Assembly (NCBI GenBank): GCA_964406775.1
Contig: CAYOSW010000004.1
Coordinates: forward strand, 8,148-72,147
DNA: 64,000 bases
Direction of reading: 5' to 3'
Origin: JACPKO01 sp964406775
GTDB taxonomy: Bacteria; Patescibacteriota; Microgenomatia; Daviesbacterales; UBA10151
Part shown: piece after piece, positions 8,879 to 18,334 of the stretch
Numbering within the stretch: the first letter of the stretch is position 1
Layout: every line of letters starts with the position of its first letter
Notes under the pieces: generated by a model
Seen by the model: the letters and a program-made list of their open reading frames with translations, nothing else
Told to the model about the DNA's origin: nothing
Databases searched by the model: none
Position numbers and translations under genes: made by a program

Positions 8879-9874
8879 TTAATAATTCACTCCGAAATTT
8901 AAAAAGTCCGTAAACTTATCTATTTTTTCTCTGGTGAAATCCTTTCCGGTTAAACCGTGAGTTGCCGAATTAACAGCTAAACCTTTAAAGAGTTTTTTAA
9001 AATTCTTGTCTGACCGATAAATCTTTTTCAGTCTTCTCATCAGATGAGTTGTTATATCCCCTTCTTTCCACAAATAGCGTAAAGTGGTTATGTTTTCATA
9101 TAGTCCTAAGGTCCGGGCGCAAAGCTGAAAATCTATCAGAAAGATCCGTTTTTTTCTGTCGACAATAATATTTCTGAAGTGCAGATCCCTATGGATAAGA
9201 CGGTTAGAATTTTCGGACAAAAGAACGGGGATTGATTGCAAAAAAATAGGAACGCCTCTCAGCAATGATCTGAATACCCTAGGGTGTGTAAGCAAAGCCT
9301 TGGTCAGCAAAAAGGGATAGAGAATAATATAGTTAACAGAAGATCTTCTTGAAATGCTCCTTAATTCCTCTTCTGTAAGTTTAGATCCGAGATAGTCCAA
9401 AAAAGCAGTAACTTTAAAGTAAATTCCGGTTTTTTCAGAACTCGAAAGATTTTCGGCAATTGTGCCGTCAATATATTTAATCAGAATTACTAAACTGTTC
9501 TCAGTCTCTTTAGAAGCAACAATTGAAGGAATCTTAATTTTTAAAAATTCTTCCGGCAATGATTTTGAATTCCTATCTAATACATTATTAAGAATTTCAT
9601 ATAATTTAAATTCATTCTTTAATGCATAGTAATTAAAATCTTTGAATTCACCGCTCCAGATTTTACCGACTGCTTTTTTTCCTTTTTGATCCGCGTACAT
9701 TCCCAAATTAAAAGCCTTAACAGTCCCAATCTTCTCAATTGAGGACTTTAATTTATAATTGCCCACTTTAACAGGTAACTTTGTTTCAACTTTTCTCCGC
9801 AATCTGCCATAAACTAGCGACTTAAGATAAACATAGATTAATCTGGAAAGAGTTAAAGAGCCGGAATTTTTCAT
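8879..9874 (-). CDS. Protein-kinase-like fold protein, lipopolysaccharide-kinase/APH-like
   Basis: 331 residues. NRLIHRDLHFRNIIVDRKKRIFLIDFQ near residue 230 holds the catalytic HRDxxxxN loop and the metal-binding DFQ of the eukaryotic-like kinase fold, as in WaaP/Kdo kinases and aminoglycoside phosphotransferases. VILIKYIDGT near residue 125 fits the hinge region. The family phosphorylates sugars or lipids of surface glycans, which suits its place between glycosyltransferases. The exact acceptor is unknown. The usual N-lobe Lys is not obvious by eye. Confidence 0.75.
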   Translation of the reverse strand: MKNSGSLTLSRLIYVYLKSLVYGRLRRKVETKLPVKVGNYKLKSSIEKIGTVKAFNLGMYADQKGKKAVGKIWSGEFKDFNYYALKNEFKLYEILNNVLDRNSKSLPEEFLKIKIPSIVASKETENSLVILIKYIDGTIAENLSSSEKTGIYFKVTAFLDYLGSKLTEEELRSISRRSSVNYIILYPFLLTKALLTHPRVFRSLLRGVPIFLQSIPVLLSENSNRLIHRDLHFRNIIVDRKKRIFLIDFQLCARTLGLYENITTLRYLWKEGDITTHLMRRLKKIYRSDKNFKKLFKGLAVNSATHGLTGKDFTREKIDKFTDFLNFGVNY

Positions 9875-9876
9875 AG

Positions 9877-12800
9877 TTATTTTGCAAAAACCTCCTGGCC
9901 TAATAAAGGATAGTTCTTGGGGTGAATCTCCTCATTAATTAACCTTAAAAATTTTTGTTTACTTAAATCCCAACTGAAATTCAATGACCATACAAACGCT
10001 TCCTCAGATAATTCTCTTCTTAGTTTTGTATCTGAGATAATTTTTAATAACGCATCTGCAAACGCATTGATATTTTTTGGAGCAACCAAAATTCCGGTTT
10101 TCCCATTAACTATTGAGTCTCTAAGTCCGTTTACATCCGAAGCTATTACCGGTGTCATACAAGCGTTTGCTTCGATTACAGTCATACCCCAGCCTTCAAT
10201 CATTGAGGGCTGAACCATCACCCAGCTTTCTGTTAATAATTTATGTTTCTCTGAATCGTTTACCCTACCCAAAAAGTGAACTGCATGTCCGATCTGCAAC
10301 TGAGAAACCAATTTTTTTAATTTAACAGAGCTCTCTCCCGATCCTGCTATAGCAAAAAGCGCGTTGGGATATTTTTGCAGAATCTGCGCAAAAGCTTTAA
10401 TCGCAACATCGATATTTTTGTACGGCTGCAGTCTTCCCAGATACAGAACTTGAGGATTGGCAGTTTTTGTCAGTTTAGACGGCGTCGAAATATTTATTCC
10501 GGGATTGATAATTTCTATTTGTTTAAAATTGTCTTTTGCGAGTTTGATTATTTCAGCTTTTGATGACTGGGAAACCGTTATTACCTTTTGATTTTTGTAA
10601 ACAAGCGGCATAAGTTTACCTTCTAAAAAGGATGCCAAAACCGCCAGAGGCAGAGGAAGATGGTTTCTGAATACTTCCTGGTGGATATGGTGTATTAATA
10701 AGAATTTCGGTTTTTTTACAAAAAGGGGTGTAAAGAAGGGGATTCCATTTTCAGAATCAATAACAACATCATATTTTCCTCTGAGTCTTAACATATAGTA
10801 AAGAGCTGCCCAGAAATAAACCATATAAAATCCCCCTCTTCGGATTATTTGTATTCCGTCAATGACTTCATAGCGGGGACTATGGCCGTCACTGCCGGAG
10901 AAAACCGTAACTTGGAATCCGGCATCTACGCATTTTTTTGCTATTTCGTGGATATATGATTCTGCACCCCCGGCCCATTTATGCTTTATGTCTCTCCAGT
11001 TAAATATCAATATTCTTTTTTGACCTTCTTTTACAGATACCGTTATCTTTCCTTTATCCGATAAAGGCGAAAAAACAAGATCGAAGAGATCCAAAAATGC
11101 CCTTTCGGAAAGCCAGATATAATTTCTCAGGATATGCAAAAACCCCATCAAAGCAAAATTAAATGCACTTACTAAAAACATTATCCAAACGATTTGTGTT
11201 AAATTTTCGTGGAATATTGAAAGCAGAATTATTTGACCTACAGATGCGGCAAATCCCACAACAACAAACAAGTGATTTTCTCTGGCCTGAAAGTATGAGA
11301 TTACGGGCTGAGCGACGGTAAATAAAATAATTCCGGCGATGTAGACAGGAATTAAATCCAGCACCGAGTATATCTTTGCACCGAAAAATATCGGCAGAAT
11401 AACCGGTCCGAATAGAACCAGACCTAAGCCGGCCGATACTGTGAGCGATACAGTTAAGCCGAATAGAATAACAAATGTCCTGCTGCTTTTTTTATCTGCT
11501 CCTTCATTTCTTGCAACCAGCGGAAGCATTAGAGGTGCAAGCAGGGAACCGAAAAAGAACACCATTTTCCCGGGAAGAGAGAGCAGTCCGTATTGACCTG
11601 CTTCGAACGGACTTAAAAAGTGTTTTACCAAAACAACATCAAGACCAAGAAAGGCAATATTTGTAATCCCGATTAGCAGCGAAGAAATATAAAAAGGCAG
11701 ATTAAATTTAGCATGAGAGATCTGCATTTTTTTAACGGAAGGTTTACCGCTTAAAATCGAATTTAAAACAAGAGCGACAGTCATAGAAACCGGAATGGCA
11801 ACGTAAACAAGATCACTCATTCCGGATTCGGTAAGCAGAATAATCATTGATAGTTTTATTAATGCTTCAATCACTCCTACAAGAGCTATCTTGCTGAAGG
11901 ACAGAGTTCCCTTCAAAAACCCCGAGAAATTAGCTCCGATTATCGCAATCAGCCAAACAGGACTGAAAATAAGGAATGGGATTGTCGAGTTTGTATTAAA
12001 GAATTTCTCCAGAAAAGGAATTGAAACTAACCAGATTAACATCAATCCGATACCGGTAAACATTGACTTATTTACAAACTGGTCCAGATATCCTCTTGCC
12101 TGATCTTTGGAATATTTGCCGTACAGAAAAGCAATTTTTTGCGTAATTGTTGCCGAAAGTGCACCTAAAGGAATTGTCGAAATAAACAGAAAACTTGTAA
12201 AAAGATTCAGGTTGCCGTAATCCTCAAAAGTAAGTTTTCTTCCCAGATATGCATTGATAAAAAAATTACAGAAATTACTTATAAGCGATGCAAAAACCAG
12301 GGTAGAGGCTCCGAAGTAAACTTTCCTGAAACCTATTGAATCCGCTAATCTTTCCGTCAGTCTTTTTCCTATACCCGGTCTGGTAGTAGGGGAAACTGCA
12401 GCCGAGATAATGATGTCTGAGGTCTTCTCCTCAATTTCAGGCTGTTTAGCCAAATGAAGACCGTGGATTGTTTTCTCCCAGTAATGAGGTTTAACAATCA
12501 GCTGATAAAGTGCCATAACTGCCGCAACGGAACCCATTAACCAATAGATAGGCACCAAGAATACGTATTTCATTAGCGCCCAATGATCTCTTTTTGCCGC
12601 ACCGATCATATAGTTATAGATATATAAAAAGTTGCCTGCGATTAAAGAAAATACCGCGAAGTAAAAAACTACCGACGGAAAAAGAGATTCGATAAATGCC
12701 GAGGTGTATTGGTAATAAGCAAAGTAAGCAAATGTCGTGGCCCAAAGGACAGGATTGATTAACATAAACGAAATCCGGGCGCCAATGATTAATTGAAAAA

Positions 12801-14589
12801 CAAACGCGTGCCACCCGTGATCTCTCACAAGCTCAACAGGTTTACGCATATGGACTAAATAAGTCTGCATATATCCTTTAAGCCAGCGAGACCTTTGTCT
12901 TATCCAGTTTTTAACGTTACTGTTAGCTTCCTCAAGCGTTATAGAATCGATAATCGCGGTTTTATAACCCTTCTTAAAAAGTCTCACCCCTAAATCGCAA
13001 TCCTCAGTAACATTAAAAGGATCCCAGCCTTCCAGCTCAATTAAGGTTTTAGTTCTAAAGTGGTTACTGGTTCCTCCTAAAGGAATAACCGTGTCGATTG
13101 ATTGGAGTCCGGTTAACATCACATCAAACCAAAGTGAATATTCGGCCGTAAAGAAACGGGTTAATAAATTCTGATGAGGGTTAAAATAATTTAATTTTGC
13201 CTGGAGACAAACTATATTGGGCTTCGATTTCTTAAACGCCAGATATGCTTTTTTAAGCTGATCGGGTTCGGGAATATCCTCCGCATCGTAAACTACCAAG
13301 TATTCACCCTGCGCAAAATTTAATCCGTAGTTACAGGCTTTCGGCTTTGTTTTAGGCTCGCTTTCCGGAACAATAACCGTCGAGACATATTTAGGGAGAC
13401 TCATCGCTTTAACAGCATCTATACTTATTTGGTCGTCTTCCTCGAGAAGCAGTTTTACATCCAGTTTATTTTTCGGATAATCAAGATTTGCTATAGCCTC
13501 TAAAAAGTGCGGAACAATATGTGCCTCCCTGTAAAGAGGACAGAGAATCGTATAAATAGGTAGACCCTCATCCTTAAGAGAAGTAAGCTCTTCCGCTGTA
13601 GAAGTAATTTCCGGCGGAAAATGCAGGCTTTTTAAAACAACATATAGATTAAATAAAACATCAATAAAATACACAAAACTTAATATTCCGATAATTGAGA
13701 TAAGCGTTGTAATGGGGCTTAAAATAATACCGATCTCTAAGATAATTACCCCCAAAAGAATCACCAAAATCTGGCTTAAATGAAAAACTTCGAGAGCGGA
13801 GTGCTCCGGCTTTAGAGTCGTATGGGTTTTCAGCCATTTCCTGTTATGAATGAATCCCGCTCCAGCCATTGTATCGGAGGTTACCGGTTTAATCAGATAA
13901 GTTTTTCGTTTCGAAAGTTTTAATTTTAGGGCATTTTTACCGATTTCTGCTGAAGTTTTAATGAGGTTAACTTTGGAGTGGCCGCCCGTCCGTTTATCAA
14001 AAGTAATATCTACACCGGCGATTTTAAATCCTAAATTACGAGCGGTATTCAGAAGAGCTAGATCGAGCGTCCAGGGAGTAAGTTCTTTTTCATCAATATA
14101 ATCCAAAATTTCTTTACGGAATAGTTTCAAACCGGATTGCACATCTACTTTAAATCCGTGAAGAAGTCTCCCGAAGCTGAAATTAAAAATCCTTGAGACT
14201 GTTTTCCTTAAAAATGAGGCCTGAAAACCTTTGCGGTTGGCAACAACAACACCGTTTTCCTGAGCCTTAAAGTACATTTCCGAAATTGACTCGGGCGGAT
14301 ATTGTAAATCGGCATCCAACATAACTACATATTCGGATTTTGAATGTTTTGCTCCTTCCAAAATTGAATACGCCTTGCCTGGTTTGCCTTTTTTTGTGTA
14401 GATCTCGATGGGATAACTCTCTTGCAGAAGATTAAGCACTTCCAATGTTTTATCTGTTGAATGGTCGTCAACAAAAATCATTTTGTAGGCAATTTTTGCG
14501 TCAAGCATTGACTTGTTTATCCTCTGAATGAGGGGATAAATATTGGTTTCCTCGTTTTTAACAGGAATAATGATATCGAGATTTCTCAT
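9877..14589 (-). CDS. Four-module fusion: GT2 - cellulose-synthase-like GT2 - Wzx-like flippase - GT4
   Basis: 1570 residues in one uninterrupted frame. Module 1 (about 1-235) is a dolichol-phosphate-mannose-synthase-like GT2 with LDADLQYPPE at 91-100. After two membrane helices (about 270-320), module 2 (345-710) is a processive GT2 like cellulose synthase: DAED 435-438, TEDCDLGVR 528-536, QRSRW 565-569, then membrane helices. Module 3 (755-1165) has about a dozen helices and resembles MATE/Wzx oligosaccharide flippases. Module 4 (1190-1560) is a GT4 with EGWGMTVIEA near 1465. Such enzymes are normally separate proteins. A single chain could couple backbone synthesis, decoration and export (inference). 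It heads the minus-strand operon; a plausible promoter lies at 14599-14626. Confidence 0.88.
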   Translation of the reverse strand: MRNLDIIIPVKNEETNIYPLIQRINKSMLDAKIAYKMIFVDDHSTDKTLEVLNLLQESYPIEIYTKKGKPGKAYSILEGAKHSKSEYVVMLDADLQYPPESISEMYFKAQENGVVVANRKGFQASFLRKTVSRIFNFSFGRLLHGFKVDVQSGLKLFRKEILDYIDEKELTPWTLDLALLNTARNLGFKIAGVDITFDKRTGGHSKVNLIKTSAEIGKNALKLKLSKRKTYLIKPVTSDTMAGAGFIHNRKWLKTHTTLKPEHSALEVFHLSQILVILLGVIILEIGIILSPITTLISIIGILSFVYFIDVLFNLYVVLKSLHFPPEITSTAEELTSLKDEGLPIYTILCPLYREAHIVPHFLEAIANLDYPKNKLDVKLLLEEDDQISIDAVKAMSLPKYVSTVIVPESEPKTKPKACNYGLNFAQGEYLVVYDAEDIPEPDQLKKAYLAFKKSKPNIVCLQAKLNYFNPHQNLLTRFFTAEYSLWFDVMLTGLQSIDTVIPLGGTSNHFRTKTLIELEGWDPFNVTEDCDLGVRLFKKGYKTAIIDSITLEEANSNVKNWIRQRSRWLKGYMQTYLVHMRKPVELVRDHGWHAFVFQLIIGARISFMLINPVLWATTFAYFAYYQYTSAFIESLFPSVVFYFAVFSLIAGNFLYIYNYMIGAAKRDHWALMKYVFLVPIYWLMGSVAAVMALYQLIVKPHYWEKTIHGLHLAKQPEIEEKTSDIIISAAVSPTTRPGIGKRLTERLADSIGFRKVYFGASTLVFASLISNFCNFFINAYLGRKLTFEDYGNLNLFTSFLFISTIPLGALSATITQKIAFLYGKYSKDQARGYLDQFVNKSMFTGIGLMLIWLVSIPFLEKFFNTNSTIPFLIFSPVWLIAIIGANFSGFLKGTLSFSKIALVGVIEALIKLSMIILLTESGMSDLVYVAIPVSMTVALVLNSILSGKPSVKKMQISHAKFNLPFYISSLLIGITNIAFLGLDVVLVKHFLSPFEAGQYGLLSLPGKMVFFFGSLLAPLMLPLVARNEGADKKSSRTFVILFGLTVSLTVSAGLGLVLFGPVILPIFFGAKIYSVLDLIPVYIAGIILFTVAQPVISYFQARENHLFVVVGFAASVGQIILLSIFHENLTQIVWIMFLVSAFNFALMGFLHILRNYIWLSERAFLDLFDLVFSPLSDKGKITVSVKEGQKRILIFNWRDIKHKWAGGAESYIHEIAKKCVDAGFQVTVFSGSDGHSPRYEVIDGIQIIRRGGFYMVYFWAALYYMLRLRGKYDVVIDSENGIPFFTPLFVKKPKFLLIHHIHQEVFRNHLPLPLAVLASFLEGKLMPLVYKNQKVITVSQSSKAEIIKLAKDNFKQIEIINPGINISTPSKLTKTANPQVLYLGRLQPYKNIDVAIKAFAQILQKYPNALFAIAGSGESSVKLKKLVSQLQIGHAVHFLGRVNDSEKHKLLTESWVMVQPSMIEGWGMTVIEANACMTPVIASDVNGLRDSIVNGKTGILVAPKNINAFADALLKIISDTKLRRELSEEAFVWSLNFSWDLSKQKFLRLINEEIHPKNYPLLGQEVFAK

Positions 14590-14598
14590 TTTAGGCCC

Positions 14599-14626
14599 AT
14601 AAAATCCGAAACTATATATAGATCAA
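14599..14626 (-). promoter_or_regulatory. Candidate promoter of the polysaccharide operon
   Basis: On the minus strand TTGATC (14621-14626) and TTTTAT (14599-14604) are separated by 16 bp and sit 9 nt before the ATG at 14589. No Shine-Dalgarno sequence is visible, so the transcript leader would be only a few bases long. The boxes are imperfect. Confidence 0.4.
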
Positions 14627-14720
14627 AAATTATGAAGGCCTATAATAACATACTCTATTATAAATTTCTAGCTTATAGTTGTTGAAATTAAATTTTTAAA
14701 AGTTTGAGTAAAAATTTTGA

Positions 14721-14759
14721 CGAAGTCGCAAGCTTCGCTTTAGACCTGAGTCGCAAGCT
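14721..14759. repeat. 11-bp direct repeat and hairpin after the carboxypeptidase gene
   Basis: AGTCGCAAGCT occurs at 14724-14734 and 14749-14759. The first copy lies in a hairpin with arms CGAAG/CTTCG (14721-14725 and 14733-14737). Read on the minus strand the hairpin is followed by a T-rich run, so it could act as a weak terminator for the upstream wall genes. The rest of 14590-14763 holds only the candidate promoter. Confidence 0.4.
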
Positions 14760-14763
14760 CTGC

Positions 14764-15717
14764 TTAATTGTTCAGTTTGGAGAAGGAGTAGTCGAGCATA
14801 ACCTTTGCATCATCCCGCCGGTTAACGGCACCGAGTAAAACACCGAGCACTTCCTTACCGTTTTGACGGGCGAGAGTCACAAGCGTTAATCCCGCCTCAG
14901 GCGTATATCCGGTTTTTAAACCGAGCACACCGGGATAAGTTGTCAGAAGATTAATTCCCGAATACATATCATAATCCTGGTGATCGGTTGTCTTTTCTAT
15001 GAAGACGTGAGGCTGGGAAGAAATATTGATAATTTCCGGCCAGGTTTTAATCAAGTATCTACTCATTAAGGCTACATCCAACGCCGTTGAATATTGGCAG
15101 GGAGCTCGGCCTTTGCACTTTTCCGGTTCTTCCTCAAGACCAGTCGGGTTTACAAACACCGTATCCCCCATTCCTAGTTGAGCCGCTTTGGAGTTCATTA
15201 GTCCAATAAACTCCTCCCGTCTACCGGTCGTGCCCTCTGAGATTGCCTCAGCAGCATCATTAGCAGAAACCAGAAAAATCCCGTCCAGAAGATTTCTTAA
15301 AGTATGTTTTTCTCCCGCCAATAAATACATCTTATCCGGCTCAGTTTCTGAGGCCCGTACAGAGATTTTGTAGATATCCTCCTGAGTTTTGTGTTCAAGA
15401 GCAATAATTGTCGTCATTATCTTCGTTAATGAGGCTATAGAGTACTTTTCTTGTGCATTTTTTGAGTATAAAACTTGTCCTGTTGAGGTTTCAACAAAGA
15501 AGGCTCCGGAGGCTGTTATTTCCGGTGCATCCGGGAATTCCGTATTTCTACCTTTTTCATATTTGGGAAACCAGGCGTTTGTAGAAATCTGAGTTTTCGA
15601 AATACCCAAAACGGGTGAAGCTAAACCGGCACTCTTAAATAGCTCCGAAGATTTAACAATCACAAACGACCCCAAAAAGACGATTAGGAGTAAGATGGCA
15701 GAGAGTTTAAGCTTCAT
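14764..15717 (-). CDS. dacA: D-alanyl-D-alanine carboxypeptidase (peptidase S11)
   Basis: 317 residues with an N-terminal membrane anchor/signal (about 5-22). The three penicillin-binding motifs are present: SLTK at 96-99 (catalytic Ser96), SAND near 155 and KTG near 273. It trims the terminal D-Ala of peptidoglycan stem peptides outside the membrane. The C-terminal PBP5 beta domain is absent, giving a short form. It lies 2 nt after the beta-helix gene, so the two are co-transcribed. A second S11 enzyme is at 58820-59806. Confidence 0.92.
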   Translation of the reverse strand: MKLKLSAILLLIVFLGSFVIVKSSELFKSAGLASPVLGISKTQISTNAWFPKYEKGRNTEFPDAPEITASGAFFVETSTGQVLYSKNAQEKYSIASLTKIMTTIIALEHKTQEDIYKISVRASETEPDKMYLLAGEKHTLRNLLDGIFLVSANDAAEAISEGTTGRREEFIGLMNSKAAQLGMGDTVFVNPTGLEEEPEKCKGRAPCQYSTALDVALMSRYLIKTWPEIINISSQPHVFIEKTTDHQDYDMYSGINLLTTYPGVLGLKTGYTPEAGLTLVTLARQNGKEVLGVLLGAVNRRDDAKVMLDYSFSKLNN

Positions 15718-15719
15718 AA

Positions 15720-16805
15720 CTACTGGCGTCCGGCATCCTTAGGCGGAGTAAGAAGCAGATTCGGTATCTGAATTGAAAAACTGTCGTGTTTGTTTAATAT
15801 TTTTTCTTTAAGAATTATCGATGGATTTGGTGTTCCCCAAAAATTCGGGCCGAATATAAAACTTCCGTTACATCCGCTCGTAAAACTGACTTGTCCAAGA
15901 ATGATATTGTCCCTTATTTTTACGGCGCTGTCGCAGGCTATACTGATTAGACTATTACCGGAGAAATAATTACGGGCAATTAAGCCTTCCTGGAGTTGGC
16001 CTCCGGAAATAAAATCAATGACTGTGCGCTTAGGCATCTCAAAGCTGTTACGGGTAATAAAAGGCACGGAAATTCTTCTTGCATCGACCCTAATTCCGTC
16101 ACCGTCAAGATTTTGGAATAAATTATTATCTATCTCCGGACTTGCCCTGTATACCAAAACCGATTGTCTTAACCCGCTTCCGAAATTACTGTTATAAATT
16201 CTGGGTTTCCCCCGGTCCATACATAGAGAGCATTCCCCAGTATCCGAGAACTTGGAGTTTGAGATGTCAGTATTACCGCCTATCTCAAATTTCCTATAAT
16301 CTGAAAAAAATCCGTTGTTTATATTCCCTTTTCTGATCTTAATTACATTAATGTCATAAGGGCTCGGATCGACAGAGTCGGATTTAAACACCGCAGGATT
16401 TGCAGAGGTACCTTGAACAACTAAATTATTCAGATGAATCTGAATTTTTTCTCCTTCATCCCAAAAAGGCTCCCCTGGAGCAACCCCCCGGGAGAACAGG
16501 CCTGTATTTACCCCGCTTTTTTGGTGCCAGGGAAGAAAATCCATATTCGATTTATCGCCGGTAATAGCAACTTTTACTAAAGTTCCAGGCATTACTATTA
16601 TTGTCGTGTCTGCCGGAGAAAAGATGTCTCCTGTTACGGAAATTTCGCCTTCCCAAACCTGATCCGATAAGATCAGACCATAGACCTCTGTATCCTTAAT
16701 GTGCTGAACCGGCAAAATTCTCGGCACTCCGAAAAAAAAGGCTAAACCCAGAAAAAGGGTCGACGAGGCAATAATCAGAACTTTAAAAAACCAGTGGAGT
16801 TTCAT
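15720..16805 (-). CDS. Membrane-anchored right-handed beta-helix-like protein
   Basis: 361 residues with an N-terminal membrane helix (about 8-28). The rest has many short beta-rich repeats such as NSKFSDTGECSL, NNLFQNLDGDGIRVDA and RNSFEMPKRTVID, where N-x-F steps recur about every 20-25 residues, as in parallel beta-helix (pectate-lyase-like or DUF1565-type) folds. No catalytic residues can be named. Its position before dacA and divergent from an L,D-transpeptidase suggests a wall-associated or glycan-binding protein (inference). Confidence 0.6.
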   Translation of the reverse strand: MKLHWFFKVLIIASSTLFLGLAFFFGVPRILPVQHIKDTEVYGLILSDQVWEGEISVTGDIFSPADTTIIVMPGTLVKVAITGDKSNMDFLPWHQKSGVNTGLFSRGVAPGEPFWDEGEKIQIHLNNLVVQGTSANPAVFKSDSVDPSPYDINVIKIRKGNINNGFFSDYRKFEIGGNTDISNSKFSDTGECSLCMDRGKPRIYNSNFGSGLRQSVLVYRASPEIDNNLFQNLDGDGIRVDARRISVPFITRNSFEMPKRTVIDFISGGQLQEGLIARNYFSGNSLISIACDSAVKIRDNIILGQVSFTSGCNGSFIFGPNFWGTPNPSIILKEKILNKHDSFSIQIPNLLLTPPKDAGRQ

Positions 16806-16821
16806 CAGAAAATCTCAAGTA

Positions 16822-16851
16822 TTGACTTATTATCTTAGCATACCCAACAAT
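16822..16851 (+). promoter_or_regulatory. Promoter of the L,D-transpeptidase gene, leaderless type
   Basis: TTGACT (16822-16827), 18 bp, AACAAT (16846-16851), then exactly six bases and the ATG at 16858. The TTG that could serve as an earlier start codon is the -35 box itself, which argues against that longer start. Confidence 0.6.
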
Positions 16852-16857
16852 AGAGAT

Positions 16858-17559
16858 ATGGTCCGTTTCCTGCCAATACTGCTCATTATAGGTGCAATCG
16901 TCGCGCTTCTTAACTATACACCCGTAAAAAGAGAGCTCGCTTATAAATTGGGGATTTCCGGGGATAAAACTACTTCCTGCTGTGACCCGAATAACCTCTC
17001 TAAAACCGGAGACTTTGACGAGACAGCCAATATCGCAATTTATAATAACGAGACAATTGATTATCCTAAAACTTCACTTGCCCAGGCTATTAAGAACATC
17101 GCCATTAAGGAAACCAAGGTTCTCGGAACGACTAATGCCTCAGGACAGGAAAAATGGATAGATGTGTCTCTGGACGAACAGAAGTTAAGAGCCTATGAGG
17201 GCGATACTGTGGTTATGGAATTTCCCATATCTTCCGGAAAATGGGGACCGACGCCTAAAGGTGAGTTTAATATCTGGTATAAAACCCGCGCCCAGGTTAT
17301 GAGCGGAGGCTCAAAAGAACTCGGAACATATTATTACCTACCTAACGTCCCGAACAATATGTTTTTCTATCAGGGATATGCTATTCACGGAGCGTATTGG
17401 CATAATAACTTCGGTCAACCAATGAGTCACGGATGTGTAAATGCGCCGCTTGCTCAGGTTGCAGAGCTTTTTGAATGGACTGGACCCGTTCTTCCTGCGG
17501 GCACTAACGCTTTAAGAGCCAGTTCGGATAATCCTGGAACCCGCGTAAACGTACATTAG
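16858..17559 (+). CDS. L,D-transpeptidase (YkuD/ErfK family)
   Basis: 233 residues from the ATG at 16858, which fits the promoter spacing. An N-terminal membrane helix (MVRFLPILLIIGAIVALL) is followed by a linker and a YkuD domain beginning near KWIDVSLDEQKLRAYEG. IHGAYWHNNFGQPMSHGCVN contains the HxnSHGCxN motif with the nucleophilic Cys. The enzyme forms 3-3 crosslinks or attaches proteins to peptidoglycan outside the membrane. It is divergent from the beta-helix/dacA pair and convergent with the VanW-like gene, whose stop overlaps by 4 nt. Confidence 0.92.
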   Translation: MVRFLPILLIIGAIVALLNYTPVKRELAYKLGISGDKTTSCCDPNNLSKTGDFDETANIAIYNNETIDYPKTSLAQAIKNIAIKETKVLGTTNASGQEKWIDVSLDEQKLRAYEGDTVVMEFPISSGKWGPTPKGEFNIWYKTRAQVMSGGSKELGTYYYLPNVPNNMFFYQGYAIHGAYWHNNFGQPMSHGCVNAPLAQVAELFEWTGPVLPAGTNALRASSDNPGTRVNVH

Positions 17560-18230
17560 TCTTTTAAGACTGTAGTTTTTAAATTAACTCCATCGTACTT
17601 AAACTCAAAAGTTACTTTTGAATCAAGGTTATTCTTAATATAAAGGTTTTGATTTGCAGAAGCTGCAACCGAATCCGGGCTTGCATAAACCGCAACTCCG
17701 TACTCCTTCGGTATTTCCGGAATCGGATAAAAGTCGTGGTTTGAAGGAGCAATAGATTCCAATCCCGCATCAAGAGCAGCCCAGTGAATTAACGAAGCTA
17801 AATGGCAAACACCCATTCCGTATAATCCACCTTCAAATTTATATCCGTCTCCGGCACCGAAGTTCGTATGAGCCGTAACAGTAACATTATCCTTATATTC
17901 ATCGGCAATAATATCGTGGTAAGCGAATCTTTGTCCCGGTTCAAGGCTGAAAGTCATAGTAAAAGGCTGATCTAAAGCTTCCCAATTGATGTCTTTTGAG
18001 GATTTAACCTTACCAGAAAGATAGGCTAAATTAAGTAAAATGTTGTCTTTGTAGACGTTTTCAGGCAGATCATAACCATATCTCTTATCAAGAGATATTG
18101 ATCTTGAAGAAAGCTCAGTTTGTGCGTGAGCCTGCACCTTGAGCTCAGCTGAGCTCGTAGGCTGAATCTGTGCTTCGGAAAGCATTAAAGTCGAGGCTGT
18201 AAGTAATGAAACAAAGGCAGTTTGTATCAT
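17556..18230 (-). CDS. VanW-like secreted protein
   Basis: About 224 residues from ATG 18230; the frame is open to a TTG at 18242, but that codon lies next to the -10 box. A signal-peptide-like N-terminus precedes a domain with LEPGQRFAYHD and GLYGMGVCHLASLIHWAALDAGLE. These match the VanW pattern (PGE.FSFN ... GGGICQVSTTLYNAAL.AGLE) with altered residues; the conserved Cys is kept. VanW function is unknown, though the family occurs with wall-active genes. A promoter TTGATT-17-TATAGT lies just upstream, leaving a leader of only a few bases. Confidence 0.7.
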   Translation of the reverse strand: MIQTAFVSLLTASTLMLSEAQIQPTSSAELKVQAHAQTELSSRSISLDKRYGYDLPENVYKDNILLNLAYLSGKVKSSKDINWEALDQPFTMTFSLEPGQRFAYHDIIADEYKDNVTVTAHTNFGAGDGYKFEGGLYGMGVCHLASLIHWAALDAGLESIAPSNHDFYPIPEIPKEYGVAVYASPDSVAASANQNLYIKNNLDSKVTFEFKYDGVNLKTTVLKD

Positions 18231-18299
18231 AATTGAACTCAATACTATAGCATACTATGGGTTAATAATCAAATCTATAGGCTCTCTTTTTCTTGATCC

Positions 18300-18328
18300 T
18301 GGACATTGAAATCCGAGCCTGTTACGAT
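18300..18328 (+). promoter_or_regulatory. Promoter of the FAD-linked oxidase gene, leaderless type
   Basis: TGGACA (18300-18305), 17 bp, TACGAT (18323-18328), then exactly six bases (AAAAAT) and ATG at 18335. No ribosome-binding site precedes the start. Confidence 0.55.
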
Positions 18329-18334
18329 AAAAAT

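Noticed and set aside
16822..16857. Earlier TTG start for the L,D-transpeptidase
   Set aside because: The TTG is part of a TTGACT -35 box and the ATG at 16858 fits the six-base spacing from the -10.
18293..18334. Longer N-terminus for the FAD-linked oxidase
   Set aside because: The promoter lies inside this stretch and the added residues do not belong to the family.
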